Assembly (NCBI GenBank): GCA_023439505.1
Contig: JAEXNR010000017.1
Location: 186,001-250,000 of the forward strand
DNA from: Bacillota bacterium
Lineage (GTDB): Bacteria; Bacillota; Clostridia; Lachnospirales; Lachnospiraceae
DNA length: 64,000 bases
Reading direction: 5' to 3'
Positions within the stretch are counted from its first letter, which is position 1; each line of letters starts with the position of its first letter. A program made the position numbers and the translations under genes. Positions 25,699 to 34,973 of the stretch are shown piece by piece. Under the pieces are notes generated by a model. The model was not told the origin of the DNA. It ran no database searches and saw only the letters and a list, made by a program, of their open reading frames with translations.

Positions 25699-26853
25699 AT
25701 GGAAGATCGAAGTAAGGTTCAGGTTATCGTACATTGCAGGGAATACGAAAAAAGGCAGCAGGTAATCGAAGGGTTAGGCCACATCAAATATAAACTTCCC
25801 ATGATTGATGCCTATGTGCTTGAAATAGAAGAAAATCAGCTGGAGTTTATAAAGAACATGGACGGATTAATTACGGTTGAGGAAGATGCCCACATTACGG
25901 CTCAGATGAACCGGGTGAATGAAATCATTGAAGGAAATTGGGCCTATGAAAAGGGGTATTATGGAAGAGGAGTCGGCGTGGCAGTTGTTGATACGGGGAT
26001 CTGTCTTCATAAGGATTTTATAGAAGGAGGAAATCGGGTCATTGCCTTCGAGGATTTTATCAACAGCAGGAAGGAACCTTATGATGATAACGGGCATGGC
26101 TCCCACGTCGCCGGAATCATCGGGGGAAATGGTTACTCCTCCAAGGGAAAATACAGGGGAGTGGCACCTGCCTGTAATTTCATAGGAGTTAAAGTACTGG
26201 ACCAGCATGGAGACGGCAATATCTCGGATGTACTGGCAGGACTGCAGTGGATTATAGATAATAAGAAGAAATATAATATCCGGGTGGTTAATATCTCCGT
26301 CGGGACATCTTCAAAGGACAGTCTGGATGAAAACTCCTTATTGGTTCAGGGGGTAAATGCCGTATGGGACAAGGGAATCATCGTAGTAGTTGCCGCCGGT
26401 AATAACGGTCCGGGACCGATGTCAATTTCAACCCCCGGAATCAGCAGAAAGGTAATAACTGTAGGCTCCTCGGATGACAATGTTGCGGTAGAAGTATTTG
26501 GTAATAAAACAAAGGACTATTCCGGTCGGGGCCCTACGCCATATTGTATTAAAAAGCCGGATATCGTAGCACCGGGATCAAATATTATATCATGTAACAT
26601 CAGCCGATCTATGGCAAAAGGCAAAAGCGGGCGTTTCAGTGCCTCAGAATCACCCATGATGTACACAATTAAAAGCGGAACTTCCATGGCTACTCCGGTG
26701 GTTTCCGGAGCAATCGCCCTGCTTTTGTCAGCGCATCCGGAGCTCTCCAATCGGGAAGTGAAATTGAAACTGCGCAATAGTGCGGTTGATTTAGGTCAGC
26801 CCTGGGAGAAACAGGGATGGGGACTGTTAAATGTAAGAAGATTATTAGAATAA
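25699..26853 (+). CDS. subtilisin-like serine protease (S8)
   Basis: A 384-residue peptidase S8 protein. The catalytic triad is clear: Asp98 in AVVDTG, His133 in DNGHGSHVAG, Ser329 in SGTSMATP; the oxyanion Asn lies in AAGNNGPG. About 80 N-terminal residues resemble a short I9-type propeptide. No signal peptide is visible, so it may stay inside the cell or in the developing spore, as with Bacillus intracellular subtilisin. It stands alone between small genes and the polysaccharide locus. Confidence 0.92.
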   Translation: MEDRSKVQVIVHCREYEKRQQVIEGLGHIKYKLPMIDAYVLEIEENQLEFIKNMDGLITVEEDAHITAQMNRVNEIIEGNWAYEKGYYGRGVGVAVVDTGICLHKDFIEGGNRVIAFEDFINSRKEPYDDNGHGSHVAGIIGGNGYSSKGKYRGVAPACNFIGVKVLDQHGDGNISDVLAGLQWIIDNKKKYNIRVVNISVGTSSKDSLDENSLLVQGVNAVWDKGIIVVVAAGNNGPGPMSISTPGISRKVITVGSSDDNVAVEVFGNKTKDYSGRGPTPYCIKKPDIVAPGSNIISCNISRSMAKGKSGRFSASESPMMYTIKSGTSMATPVVSGAIALLLSAHPELSNREVKLKLRNSAVDLGQPWEKQGWGLLNVRRLLE

Positions 26854-27047
26854 CGGAATAAGATTGTCCTGTTTGATAACATCCTGACTGGCAGGCTGTC
26901 CGTGCTCTTGTCTTTGTATGTTTTATACCTTTATGTGTAGGAAGATGTTATTTATTAAGAAAAACAATCACTTAATTTTAATAATGAAATATTATAAATA
27001 TAAAAGCAATGAAGAATTTGACTGTTTACTTTTATATTATGATGAGG

Positions 27048-27075
27048 TTGTATTGTTATTTTCGTTACATACAAT
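27048..27075 (+). promoter_or_regulatory. candidate promoter of the polysaccharide locus
   Basis: TTGTAT (27048-27053), a 16-base spacer and TACAAT (27070-27075) lie about 60 bases before the first gene. The 282-base AT-rich gap before the locus holds no convincing gene; a 66-codon frame inside it has no ribosome binding site. Confidence 0.4.
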
Positions 27076-27135
27076 TTACATGAATCATAATCTATGCAAT
27101 CTTAAGGGTATTAATTGACAGGAGGAGTGAATCAA

Positions 27136-28533
27136 ATGGAGTTTTCGTATGGAGAGATTATAGCGCTGATGAGAAAGCGGTATCTTATAGTCTTAATATG
27201 TACGATCCTGGGGCTATGTTCTTTCTATGTATATAACAGTTATATGAGAGATCCTTTGTATACGGCATCGGTACAATTATATGTGAGTTCTGACAATGCA
27301 GCTATGGTAGCTGATTTAAGTGAATTAACTTATGCGCAGAAAGTAGTGGCAACTTATATTAATTTTCTACAGACAAAGGTGTTTTATTCCAGAGTGGCCG
27401 AAGAGAGCGGGCTGAATTATTCGCCGGGGGAACTTAAGGCAATGACGGAAATACACACAGTAAATAATACGGAGATTTTTCAAATAGATATAACATCAAA
27501 AAGTCAAAATGATACCTATGCGCTGGCAATTGCGATGCAAAATGTTGCGCCGGAATTAATCAGGAGTATTAAAGGTAATGCACAAATCAGTGTGGTTGAC
27601 CCGCCTGTATTTCCGGGAGGCCCTTCCGGGCCAAATGTCATGAGAAACACCTTGCTTGGTGCTGTCATCGGAATGCTGCTTGCATTAATTGCCATTATTT
27701 TATTTGAATTATTAGATTTCAATGTGAAGAATCAGGAAGATGTAATTAAAAAATATAAGATACCGCTTCTGGGTACAATACCGAATTTTGGCAACAACTT
27801 CAAGAAGCTTTCATGGATTGGCAGAATGCTGAATAAATTAAACCGGGGAAAAAGCACAGTTTCTAATGAAAAAGCTTCAAAAGAAGTATCTTTTGTGGTT
27901 TCGGAGGCGTATAAATCCCTGAGAACCAATCTTCGATTTACACTGCGGTCTGAGGGCTGTAAGATTATTGTGGTCAGCAGTCCGCTGCCGGAAGAGGGAA
28001 AAAGTACGACGAGTACCAACCTGGCTATCACCATCTCTCATACCAAGGTAAGGACATTGTTAATTGATTGTGATTTACGAAAAGGGAAATTGCATAAATT
28101 CTTTAATATGAAAAGTTCACCGGGTGTATCAGAGGTCTTGTCAGGGATGATAGATGTTAAGGATGTAATTCACAATACATCCTATGATAATCTGCAGGTT
28201 TTGTTTCGAGGCGTGGTTCCACCGAATGCAACCGAATTAACATCAAGTAAGCAGATGGAAGAGCTCATTCAGAAACTATCAAAATCCTATGATTACATCA
28301 TCATTGACAGTCCGCCTGTGAACATCGTTTCCGATTCGCTGAATCTGTCAAAGCTGGCGGATGGGGTTTTAATTGTGCTCAGGGAGAAGGAAACATCACA
28401 TCCTAATGTTGTAACTTCCATCAAGAAGTACGAATTGGTGAAGGCAAATATTCTGGGTCTTGTACTAAACGGTTCGGCTTATCATCGGATGGGTAACAAA
28501 TCAAATTATAATTATTATTTTCAGGACAAATAA
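27136..28533 (+). CDS. polysaccharide co-polymerase / BY-kinase fusion (Wzz-Wzc type)
   Basis: A 465-residue membrane protein that controls chain length and carries a bacterial tyrosine kinase. The N-terminal Wzz domain has a first helix (YLIVLICTILGLCSFYVY) and a second around residues 175-195. The cytoplasmic kinase follows with Walker A SSPLPEEGKSTT (about 280-291), Walker A' LLIDCDLRKGK and Walker B YIIIDSPP. The C-terminus ends in a tyrosine cluster (SNYNYYFQDK), the usual autophosphorylation site. Firmicutes often split these functions in two genes; here they are fused. AGGAGG lies upstream of the ATG at 27136; the TTG at 27115 is not preferred. Confidence 0.93.
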   Translation: MEFSYGEIIALMRKRYLIVLICTILGLCSFYVYNSYMRDPLYTASVQLYVSSDNAAMVADLSELTYAQKVVATYINFLQTKVFYSRVAEESGLNYSPGELKAMTEIHTVNNTEIFQIDITSKSQNDTYALAIAMQNVAPELIRSIKGNAQISVVDPPVFPGGPSGPNVMRNTLLGAVIGMLLALIAIILFELLDFNVKNQEDVIKKYKIPLLGTIPNFGNNFKKLSWIGRMLNKLNRGKSTVSNEKASKEVSFVVSEAYKSLRTNLRFTLRSEGCKIIVVSSPLPEEGKSTTSTNLAITISHTKVRTLLIDCDLRKGKLHKFFNMKSSPGVSEVLSGMIDVKDVIHNTSYDNLQVLFRGVVPPNATELTSSKQMEELIQKLSKSYDYIIIDSPPVNIVSDSLNLSKLADGVLIVLREKETSHPNVVTSIKKYELVKANILGLVLNGSAYHRMGNKSNYNYYFQDK

Positions 28534-28534
28534 A

Positions 28535-29302
28535 ATGATTGATCTTCATACGCATATTTTACCATATATGGATGATGGGGCTGCAGATGTTGAAGAGGCA
28601 TTACGTATGGCGGATTCCCTGCACCGGCAAGACATTGATCTTGCGGTATGCACGCCTCATTTTTATCCTTCCCAAATATCAATTCAGGAATTTGATGCAA
28701 GACGCAGCAAGTCCATGAAATTGATATCAGATTGCGCTGTTACGCTGCTGGCAGCCAGTGAAACGATGCTGGATGAATATTTGTTTTATTATTCGGATCT
28801 TAGTGCCTTGTGTATCGAAAATACAAAGTATCTGCTGCTTGAGCTGCCATATGATAAAAAGTGGGATGAAAGTATTTATAAGATGATAGAAAAACTGATG
28901 GATTATTTTGATATCATTCCGATTATTGCGCATATCGAGCGCTATGAAGCTGTGAAGAAAGACAGCAGATGCATCAAAAGACTGATTCAAATGGGGTGTC
29001 TGATTCAAATGAATTACACTTCTTTGCTCAATAAGTCAAGGGCAGGTCTATCAATGAAATATTTAAAAAATCATTATATTGATGTTTTGGGGAGTGATTG
29101 TCATAATATGAGAAATCGTCCTCCCCTCATATCAAATGCAGCTCTGGTGATTTCCCAAACCATTGGAGAAGGGTACTTCAAAACCCTGCAAGACAATGCT
29201 GCAATCATCGTGAGTGGAAATAATTTGCGGGACGAAAAGGGTTTTGTTCCCATAGACTGGGAAAGCAATCGGTCGATCTTAAAGAGGAAGGAAAGCGATT
29301 GA
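28535..29302 (+). CDS. PHP-type protein tyrosine phosphatase (CpsB/YwqE-like)
   Basis: A 255-residue manganese-dependent phosphatase that removes phosphate from the BY-kinase tyrosine cluster and so tunes polymer synthesis. The PHP metal motif is DLHTHILPYMDDG at the N-terminus; further ligands are in CTPHFYP, AHIERY and LGSDCHN. It starts one base after the kinase stop, so the pair is translationally coupled. Confidence 0.92.
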   Translation: MIDLHTHILPYMDDGAADVEEALRMADSLHRQDIDLAVCTPHFYPSQISIQEFDARRSKSMKLISDCAVTLLAASETMLDEYLFYYSDLSALCIENTKYLLLELPYDKKWDESIYKMIEKLMDYFDIIPIIAHIERYEAVKKDSRCIKRLIQMGCLIQMNYTSLLNKSRAGLSMKYLKNHYIDVLGSDCHNMRNRPPLISNAALVISQTIGEGYFKTLQDNAAIIVSGNNLRDEKGFVPIDWESNRSILKRKESD

Positions 29303-29308
29303 ATTGAA

Positions 29309-30628
29309 ATGAATATGTTGAATGAAATCTTAGAAAGAAGAGCCACACTTTCCGTCATTGGGTTAGGTTATGTGGGACTGCCAATTGCTGTTGCTTTTGC
29401 ACATCATGCAAAGGTCATCGGATTTGATGTGAATGCTCATAAAATAGATCTGTATCAGGGTGGTAAGGATCCTACCAATGAGGTTGGTGACGAGGCAATT
29501 AGAAATACGACAATCGAGTTTACCAAAAATGAAGAACGCCTGCAAGAGGCGTTGTTCCACATCGTGGCAGTTCCCACACCGGTAAATCTGGATAAGACAC
29601 CTGATTTAACACCAGTGGAAGAGGCCAGTCGACTTCTGGGAAGAAACCTTACGAAAGGCTCAGTTGTTGTTTATGAATCCACCGTTTATCCGGGAGTAAC
29701 GGAGAATGTGTGTGTTCCGATTTTGGAAAAGGAATCCGGTTTAACCTGCGGTGTTGATTTTAGTGTGGGATATTCTCCGGAACGCATTAATCCGGGAGAT
29801 AAGGTACATCAACTTAGAAACATCAGGAAAATAGTTTCCGGCATGGACAGGGAAACACTGGAGATTGTTGCGGATGTTTACGGATTGATCATCGATGCAG
29901 GTGTACACAAGGTAAGCAGTATTAAAGTAGCGGAAGCAGTTAAAGTGGTGGAGAACAGCCAGAGAGATATTAATATCGCATTTATGAATGAATTGGCCAT
30001 GGTCTTTAACAGAATGAATATTGATACCCTTGAGGTTATTGAGGCAATGCAGACGAAGTGGAACGCACTTGCTTTTTATCCCGGTCTTGTAGGGGGACAT
30101 TGTATTGGTGTGGATCCATATTATTTTATATATGAAGCGGAACGGCTGGGATATCATTCCCAAATAATATTGGCCGGGAGAAAAATCAATGACAGTATGG
30201 GAAATTATATCGCAGATATTATCATCAAGAACCTGGTCCTGGCCAATAAACTGGTAAAAGAAGCCAAGGTGGTAATTCTGGGAATTACATTTAAAGAAAA
30301 TTGTCCGGATATCAGAAATTCAAAGGTGGAAGATATCATACAACGTCTGGGTGAATATGGGGTGTCACCGACGGTGGTTGATCCCTGGGCGGATGAAACC
30401 GAGACGAAGAAAAAGTATGGGATTGATCTTGTGAAGTTATCCCTGGTAACAGATGCGGATTGTATCATATTTGCAGTTGCCCATAATGAATTCAGGGCGC
30501 TGGGTTCGCAGGAGATTGATGAATTATTCCATCGTGGAGAAAATGGTGATAAGATTATCATTGATGTAAAAAGTATATTGGATAAAGAAGAGCTGGTAAA
30601 GCAAGGTTATTGTTATTGGAGACTTTAA
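29309..30628 (+). CDS. nucleotide-sugar dehydrogenase (UDP-HexNAcA type)
   Basis: A 439-residue NAD-dependent enzyme that oxidises C6 of a UDP-sugar to a uronic acid in two steps. The Rossmann motif is SVIGLGYVGLPIAVAF, the catalytic cysteine is in GGHCIGVDPYYF, and the VKVVENSQRDINIAFMNELA helix is conserved. It resembles TviB/WbpO/CapL, which act on UDP-GlcNAc or UDP-GalNAc, more than simple UDP-glucose dehydrogenases. The polymer therefore probably contains an acetamido-uronic acid. The exact sugar is uncertain. Confidence 0.9.
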   Translation: MNMLNEILERRATLSVIGLGYVGLPIAVAFAHHAKVIGFDVNAHKIDLYQGGKDPTNEVGDEAIRNTTIEFTKNEERLQEALFHIVAVPTPVNLDKTPDLTPVEEASRLLGRNLTKGSVVVYESTVYPGVTENVCVPILEKESGLTCGVDFSVGYSPERINPGDKVHQLRNIRKIVSGMDRETLEIVADVYGLIIDAGVHKVSSIKVAEAVKVVENSQRDINIAFMNELAMVFNRMNIDTLEVIEAMQTKWNALAFYPGLVGGHCIGVDPYYFIYEAERLGYHSQIILAGRKINDSMGNYIADIIIKNLVLANKLVKEAKVVILGITFKENCPDIRNSKVEDIIQRLGEYGVSPTVVDPWADETETKKKYGIDLVKLSLVTDADCIIFAVAHNEFRALGSQEIDELFHRGENGDKIIIDVKSILDKEELVKQGYCYWRL

Positions 30629-30649
30629 TTACATGTCAGATTCGTTTTT

Positions 30650-30686
30650 TGTGCTTCCTGCCTATGGGCAGGGGCACATTTTTTAT
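30650..30686 (+). terminator. intrinsic terminator or attenuator inside the locus
   Basis: TGTGC and CCTGCC pair with GGGCAGG and GCACA (30650-30678, loop TAT, two-base bulge), followed by TTTTTT. A second hairpin, TCCGG/CCGGA with GTG/CAC flanks (about 30690-30716), comes next. Read-through here may adjust expression of the genes from 30.9 kb onward. Confidence 0.65.
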
Positions 30687-30920
30687 GCGGGTGTGTCCGG
30701 TGAAGCCGGACCACACTGGCGACAGCAAAGGTTATGAAACAGTTAGATATTGTACCTGAATGTTGGCATAATTTGTTTTACCGTGGCAATTAATTGGAAA
30801 CGGGCACATATCGCGTCGAAGAAGAATATATTAGATATGAACAGGACTGTATTTGGACATCATGTAAGATACACGCTTCATATCATGAAGTATTGTGGGA
30901 TCGGTAAGGAGGAATACCAA

Positions 30921-32777
30921 TTGAATTTACGAAAGTTTAGAAAGGAAATTATTCTAATGATAGACCTTTTCATCACCGCTGTTATTGGAGTGACTTTATT
31001 CATTCTTCTTCCTGAGAGTAATGGAGCAGGAAGTAAAAATATATATTTACTGTTGCCGCATCTTGTATTATTAATCAGCTGCCAGGTTGTATCACAGTTG
31101 TGTTTTAAGACCTATGAGAGCTTATGGAGATATGCTGAAAGTGAGGAATATCTGTATCTTTTGACAGGCGGGGGAACCGGATTTACTATTTTCATCATCC
31201 TGGATCGTTATCTTTTCGATAAGAGCATCACCGTTTCATTTTTAATTTCAACGTTTACCCTATCTCTGCTTGGGATGCTGTTCATGAGATTATATTACCG
31301 GCATTACTGTAAATATCGGAGAAAGAGAATGACGGAAAATAAGCTGCCCATCATTATAATAGGTGCGGGAGAAGCAGGAGTTAAGCTTCAGGAGGAGATC
31401 AACGGTAATCCCAACTCCAGATACCGTACCATATGCTTTCTTGATGACAGCATAGAAAAAGTAGGAAAGCTGATCCATGGAATAGAAGTAAAGGGGCCCA
31501 TCGTAACTGTAGAAAAGTTTGTCGGAGAGAAGGGCATCAGTGAAATTATTATCGCTATGCCTTCTGTGTCGCCTGAGCGGAGAAAAGAAATATTAAAGTT
31601 ATGTTTTGGATTAAAATGCAGGGTTCGTATTCTGCCGGATACTATGACGCTGTTAAATGAGAACAATCATAATCTTTGGAATTACGTACGGGATGTATGG
31701 ATTGAAGAAATTATGGGACGGGATCAGGTATCTCTTTATAATGAAGAAGTAAAAGAATTCCTGCATCAGAAGGTGATCATGGTGACAGGCGGTGGCGGGT
31801 CCATAGGTACCGAATTATGCAGACAGATTGCTTTGGCTGATCCGGCACAAATTATTATTGTTGATATTTACGAGAACAATGCCTATGAAATTCAGCAGGA
31901 ACTGGTACAAATGTATGGGGATAAGATTACTATCAAAGTTGAAATTGCTTCCATCAGAGATGAAGATAAAGTGGATCAGCTATTTCGTAGATACAGGCCA
32001 AATGTGGTGTTTCATGCGGCAGCCCATAAACATGTACCATTGATGGAGGATTGTCCCGATGAGGCGATCAAAAATAATATTATGGGTACTTACCATATGG
32101 TAAAGGCGGCAGATCGATATCAAGTAGATAAATTCGTTCAGATCTCTACGGATAAGGCCGTGAATCCGACCAGCGTGATGGGGGCCACTAAAAGATTTTG
32201 TGAGATGATATTACAAAGCATGAAAGATACCAGCAAGACGGAGTTTGTAGCTGTCAGGTTTGGCAACGTACTAGGTTCCAATGGCTCTGTTATTCCGCTT
32301 TTTCAAAAGCAGATTGCGAAGGGAGGTCCGGTTACCGTGACAGATATGCGAATTGTCAGATACTTTATGACCATAACAGAAGCCGTCCAGCTGGTATTAC
32401 AGGCAGGTGCAATGGCCAACAGCTCCGAGGTGTATGTTCTGGATATGGGACAGCCCGTGAAAATAATTGATCTGGCGGAGAATCTGATTCGTATCTCCGG
32501 GCATGTGCCTTATACCGAGATTATGATCAAAGAAACGGGACTTCGCCCCGGAGAAAAGCTTTATGAGGAGTTATTAATGAACAGTGAGGAACTAATTGCC
32601 ACGCCAAATCATAAGATATTTATTGAACAGCAGAACGGAATTTCTCAGTCGGAGATAGAAGAAAAGCTGGAAATACTATTAAAGGCAGTGGAATCAGGAT
32701 CTTCGGAAGGGATCAAAGAAGCAATGAAGACGGTGGTCCCCACCTATCGTGAACCAAATGAGTATAATGAATCGTAA
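30921..32777 (+). CDS. membrane nucleoside-diphosphate-sugar 4,6-dehydratase (FlaA1/CapD/PglF type)
   Basis: A 618-residue protein. Four N-terminal helices (from IILMIDLFITAVIGVTLFIL to about residue 130) precede a CoA-binding-like NAD fold (IIIIGAGEAG) and the extended SDR domain with VTGGGGSIGTELC and STDKAVNPTSVMGATKR. The usual SDR Tyr is Met, as in PglF/WbpM. It should convert UDP-GlcNAc to the 4-keto-6-deoxy sugar. The frame is open from 30750, but AAGGAGG eight bases before a TTG at 30921 gives the family length, so that start is chosen. Confidence 0.88.
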   Translation: MNLRKFRKEIILMIDLFITAVIGVTLFILLPESNGAGSKNIYLLLPHLVLLISCQVVSQLCFKTYESLWRYAESEEYLYLLTGGGTGFTIFIILDRYLFDKSITVSFLISTFTLSLLGMLFMRLYYRHYCKYRRKRMTENKLPIIIIGAGEAGVKLQEEINGNPNSRYRTICFLDDSIEKVGKLIHGIEVKGPIVTVEKFVGEKGISEIIIAMPSVSPERRKEILKLCFGLKCRVRILPDTMTLLNENNHNLWNYVRDVWIEEIMGRDQVSLYNEEVKEFLHQKVIMVTGGGGSIGTELCRQIALADPAQIIIVDIYENNAYEIQQELVQMYGDKITIKVEIASIRDEDKVDQLFRRYRPNVVFHAAAHKHVPLMEDCPDEAIKNNIMGTYHMVKAADRYQVDKFVQISTDKAVNPTSVMGATKRFCEMILQSMKDTSKTEFVAVRFGNVLGSNGSVIPLFQKQIAKGGPVTVTDMRIVRYFMTITEAVQLVLQAGAMANSSEVYVLDMGQPVKIIDLAENLIRISGHVPYTEIMIKETGLRPGEKLYEELLMNSEELIATPNHKIFIEQQNGISQSEIEEKLEILLKAVESGSSEGIKEAMKTVVPTYREPNEYNES

Positions 32778-32849
32778 GGATGAAATGATGGATGGTTACA
32801 AGGATTTGACAGATGGATCGGTATTGCATGGTGATAGAGAGGAATAGAG

Positions 32850-33527
32850 ATGAATTATCTGGTTGTTGTTGCGCATCCTGACGATGAAGTTCTTGGAGCA
32901 GGTGCGACGATATATAAACAGACAAAGGAGGGAAATGCGGTATCTGTATGTATCTTGTCAGGAGAAGTAAATGCCAGACGAGAGCGGCCGCAAATTTATG
33001 AACTCAAGAAGGATATCGACAGGTGCTCTAAGATATTGGGAGTTGGGCGGGTGATGTTAGGTGATATGCCTAATATTGAATTTAATACCGTGTCACATTT
33101 ACGGTTGGTACAGACAATAGAAAGAGCCATTATGGAGACCAGGGCGGAGACAGTATTTACACATCATCCCGCGGATCTAAACAATGATCATTATCATACC
33201 TCAATTGCCTGTCAGGCAGCAGTTAGATTATTCCAACGAAGGGAGGATGTGGTTGCATTAAAGGAATTATTATTTATGGAAATCCCGTCTTCCACGGAGT
33301 GGGGACTGAATTCCGGAATGAGGCAGTTTAATCCCAATACCTTTTATGAGTCGGGAGAAGAAGGAATTGTAAGAAAGATTGATGCCCTGGCACAATACAG
33401 GGGAGTAATGCGGGATTTTCCACATCCGCGAAGCAGCGAAGCGATCAGAGGCCTGGCCGCCTACCGTGGAAGTCAGGCAGGGATGACCTATGCAGAAGCC
33501 TTTGAAAGTGTATTCAGGAGAGAATAA
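32850..33527 (+). CDS. PIG-L family deacetylase
   Basis: A 225-residue zinc-dependent N-deacetylase of the LmbE/PIG-L family. The metal-binding motif VVAHPDDEVLGAG starts near residue 5 and a second block is FTHHPADLNNDHYHTS. These enzymes remove acetyl groups from N-acetyl sugars or similar compounds; here a polymer precursor is a likely substrate. It follows the dehydratase by 72 bases and precedes the sugar transferase by five. Confidence 0.9.
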   Translation: MNYLVVVAHPDDEVLGAGATIYKQTKEGNAVSVCILSGEVNARRERPQIYELKKDIDRCSKILGVGRVMLGDMPNIEFNTVSHLRLVQTIERAIMETRAETVFTHHPADLNNDHYHTSIACQAAVRLFQRREDVVALKELLFMEIPSSTEWGLNSGMRQFNPNTFYESGEEGIVRKIDALAQYRGVMRDFPHPRSSEAIRGLAAYRGSQAGMTYAEAFESVFRRE

Positions 33528-33532
33528 TCGTT

Positions 33533-34132
33533 ATGAAAATAGTAAGGTATCCTTTGTACAGGAGCTATATCAAACGTTGGGCGGGAGCTATCATCGCTTT
33601 ATTCGGTCTGATCCTCTTATGGCCGGTGATGTTATTTATATCCATCTTAATCATTCAAGACAGTAAGGGGAGTATTATCTTTCGCCAGCAGAGACTGGGC
33701 TTTGATAAGAAACCGTTTACCATATATAAATTCAGAACGATGGTATCAAAGAAAGAGTGTGATAGCAGACCGGCTTGTAAAAATGATCCCAGAATCACAA
33801 AAGTGGGGGCATTTCTTAGAAGAACCAGTCTGGATGAGCTACCCCAGCTGATTAATATCATAAAGGGGGATATGTGCATCATCGGTCCAAGACCGATCCT
33901 CCGTGAAGAATTCCTGCCTTATCAGGAGCATGCAAAATACCATAAGAGGTTTGAGGCAAAGCCGGGATTATTCTGTACGGTGGATACCCGCATGCGGGCA
34001 ATGGCAACCCGGGAAATACAGTTTCAAATGGATGCAGAATATGCGGAGAATATCACCATGGTAAAGGACATCATCCTCTTTATCAAAATAGTACTACCGG
34101 TATTAAAACAGGAAAATATTTATAAAAAATAA
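33533..34132 (+). CDS. initiating sugar-phosphate transferase (undecaprenyl-phosphate, PglC-like)
   Basis: A 199-residue membrane enzyme that moves a sugar-1-phosphate to undecaprenyl phosphate, the first step of repeat-unit assembly. One membrane-inserted segment (IIALFGLILLWPVMLFISIL) is followed by the family core: GSIIFRQQRLGFDKKPFTIYKFRTM, with the catalytic Asp-Glu in TSLDELPQLINIIKGDM and GPRPI. The short form without extra N-terminal helices resembles PglC. The upstream dehydratase suggests a modified deoxysugar as first residue. Confidence 0.92.
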   Translation: MKIVRYPLYRSYIKRWAGAIIALFGLILLWPVMLFISILIIQDSKGSIIFRQQRLGFDKKPFTIYKFRTMVSKKECDSRPACKNDPRITKVGAFLRRTSLDELPQLINIIKGDMCIIGPRPILREEFLPYQEHAKYHKRFEAKPGLFCTVDTRMRAMATREIQFQMDAEYAENITMVKDIILFIKIVLPVLKQENIYKK

Positions 34133-34244
34133 TGATAACATGAGAATGGGGATAAGAATTGTTATATATAAGATAACAGGGTCTGTCTCGAAAGGGATGG
34201 AAATCTCTCAGAAAAACATGTTTTCTGGAAAAGGGGAAGGCAGG

Positions 34245-34973
34245 ATGATTGCTACAATCCATCAGCCGGATTACATTCCATATCTGGGGTATTTTTATAA
34301 GATGGCAAAGGCGGATATCTTCGTATATTTGGAGGACGCACAGTTCTCAAGCTCAAATATGCATCACTGGAATAAGGTGAAAACACCGCAGGGGATATTA
34401 CGGTTAAAAGTACCGGTTCAGTATCATTTCGGAGATACCATAAATCAGGTTGTAACAAAGGATGAATTATTATGGAAAGAAAAGCATCTCAATTATTTAG
34501 AGATGAATTATGCGAGGGCCAGGTATTTTGATGAGATTTATCCGGTGTTTCGGGAGATGCTTCTAAGTCAATATCAGAATCTGGCTGAAATGAATATGAC
34601 CATCAATTCATACGTCGGTGAAAGATTTGGTATAAAGCCGACCATTATAAAATCATCTGAACTTTCCGTCACTTTGGCGCGGGAAGACAGAGTAATCGAG
34701 TTATGTAAGCGAACGGGCGCCGACGAATATTTCTCCGGTAACGGGGCAAAAGAATATCAGGTTGAGGATCATTTTGCACAACGAGGGATAAGACTTTGCT
34801 ATACAGATTATCATTCCATAAGGTATCCCCAATTATGGGGAGAATTTCTGCCTGACTTATCCGTAATGGATTATATCTTAAATTGTGGCTTTGACTGGGA
34901 GTACATTGAGACAGAAATAGCAAGACGTAAGGAGGAGAATCATTACCATGAGGATCATGATAAGTGCGAGTAA
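34245..34973 (+). CDS. WbqC-like family protein
   Basis: A 242-residue protein beginning TIHQPDYIPYLGYFYKMAKA, the hallmark of the WbqC family found in polysaccharide clusters. The LEDAQFSSSNMHHWNKVKTP block and the GNGAKEYQ segment are also typical. The biochemical role is not firmly known; an acyltransferase-like or amide-forming role in sugar modification has been proposed. The ATG at 34245 has a GGGAAGG site; the frame upstream to 34140 adds unrelated residues. The next gene overlaps it by 26 bases. Confidence 0.85.
   Translation: MIATIHQPDYIPYLGYFYKMAKADIFVYLEDAQFSSSNMHHWNKVKTPQGILRLKVPVQYHFGDTINQVVTKDELLWKEKHLNYLEMNYARARYFDEIYPVFREMLLSQYQNLAEMNMTINSYVGERFGIKPTIIKSSELSVTLAREDRVIELCKRTGADEYFSGNGAKEYQVEDHFAQRGIRLCYTDYHSIRYPQLWGEFLPDLSVMDYILNCGFDWEYIETEIARRKEENHYHEDHDKCE

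Noticed and set aside
26918..27118. 66-codon open frame before the polysaccharide locus
   Set aside because: No ribosome binding site, odd composition from AT-rich DNA, and it overlaps the candidate promoter.
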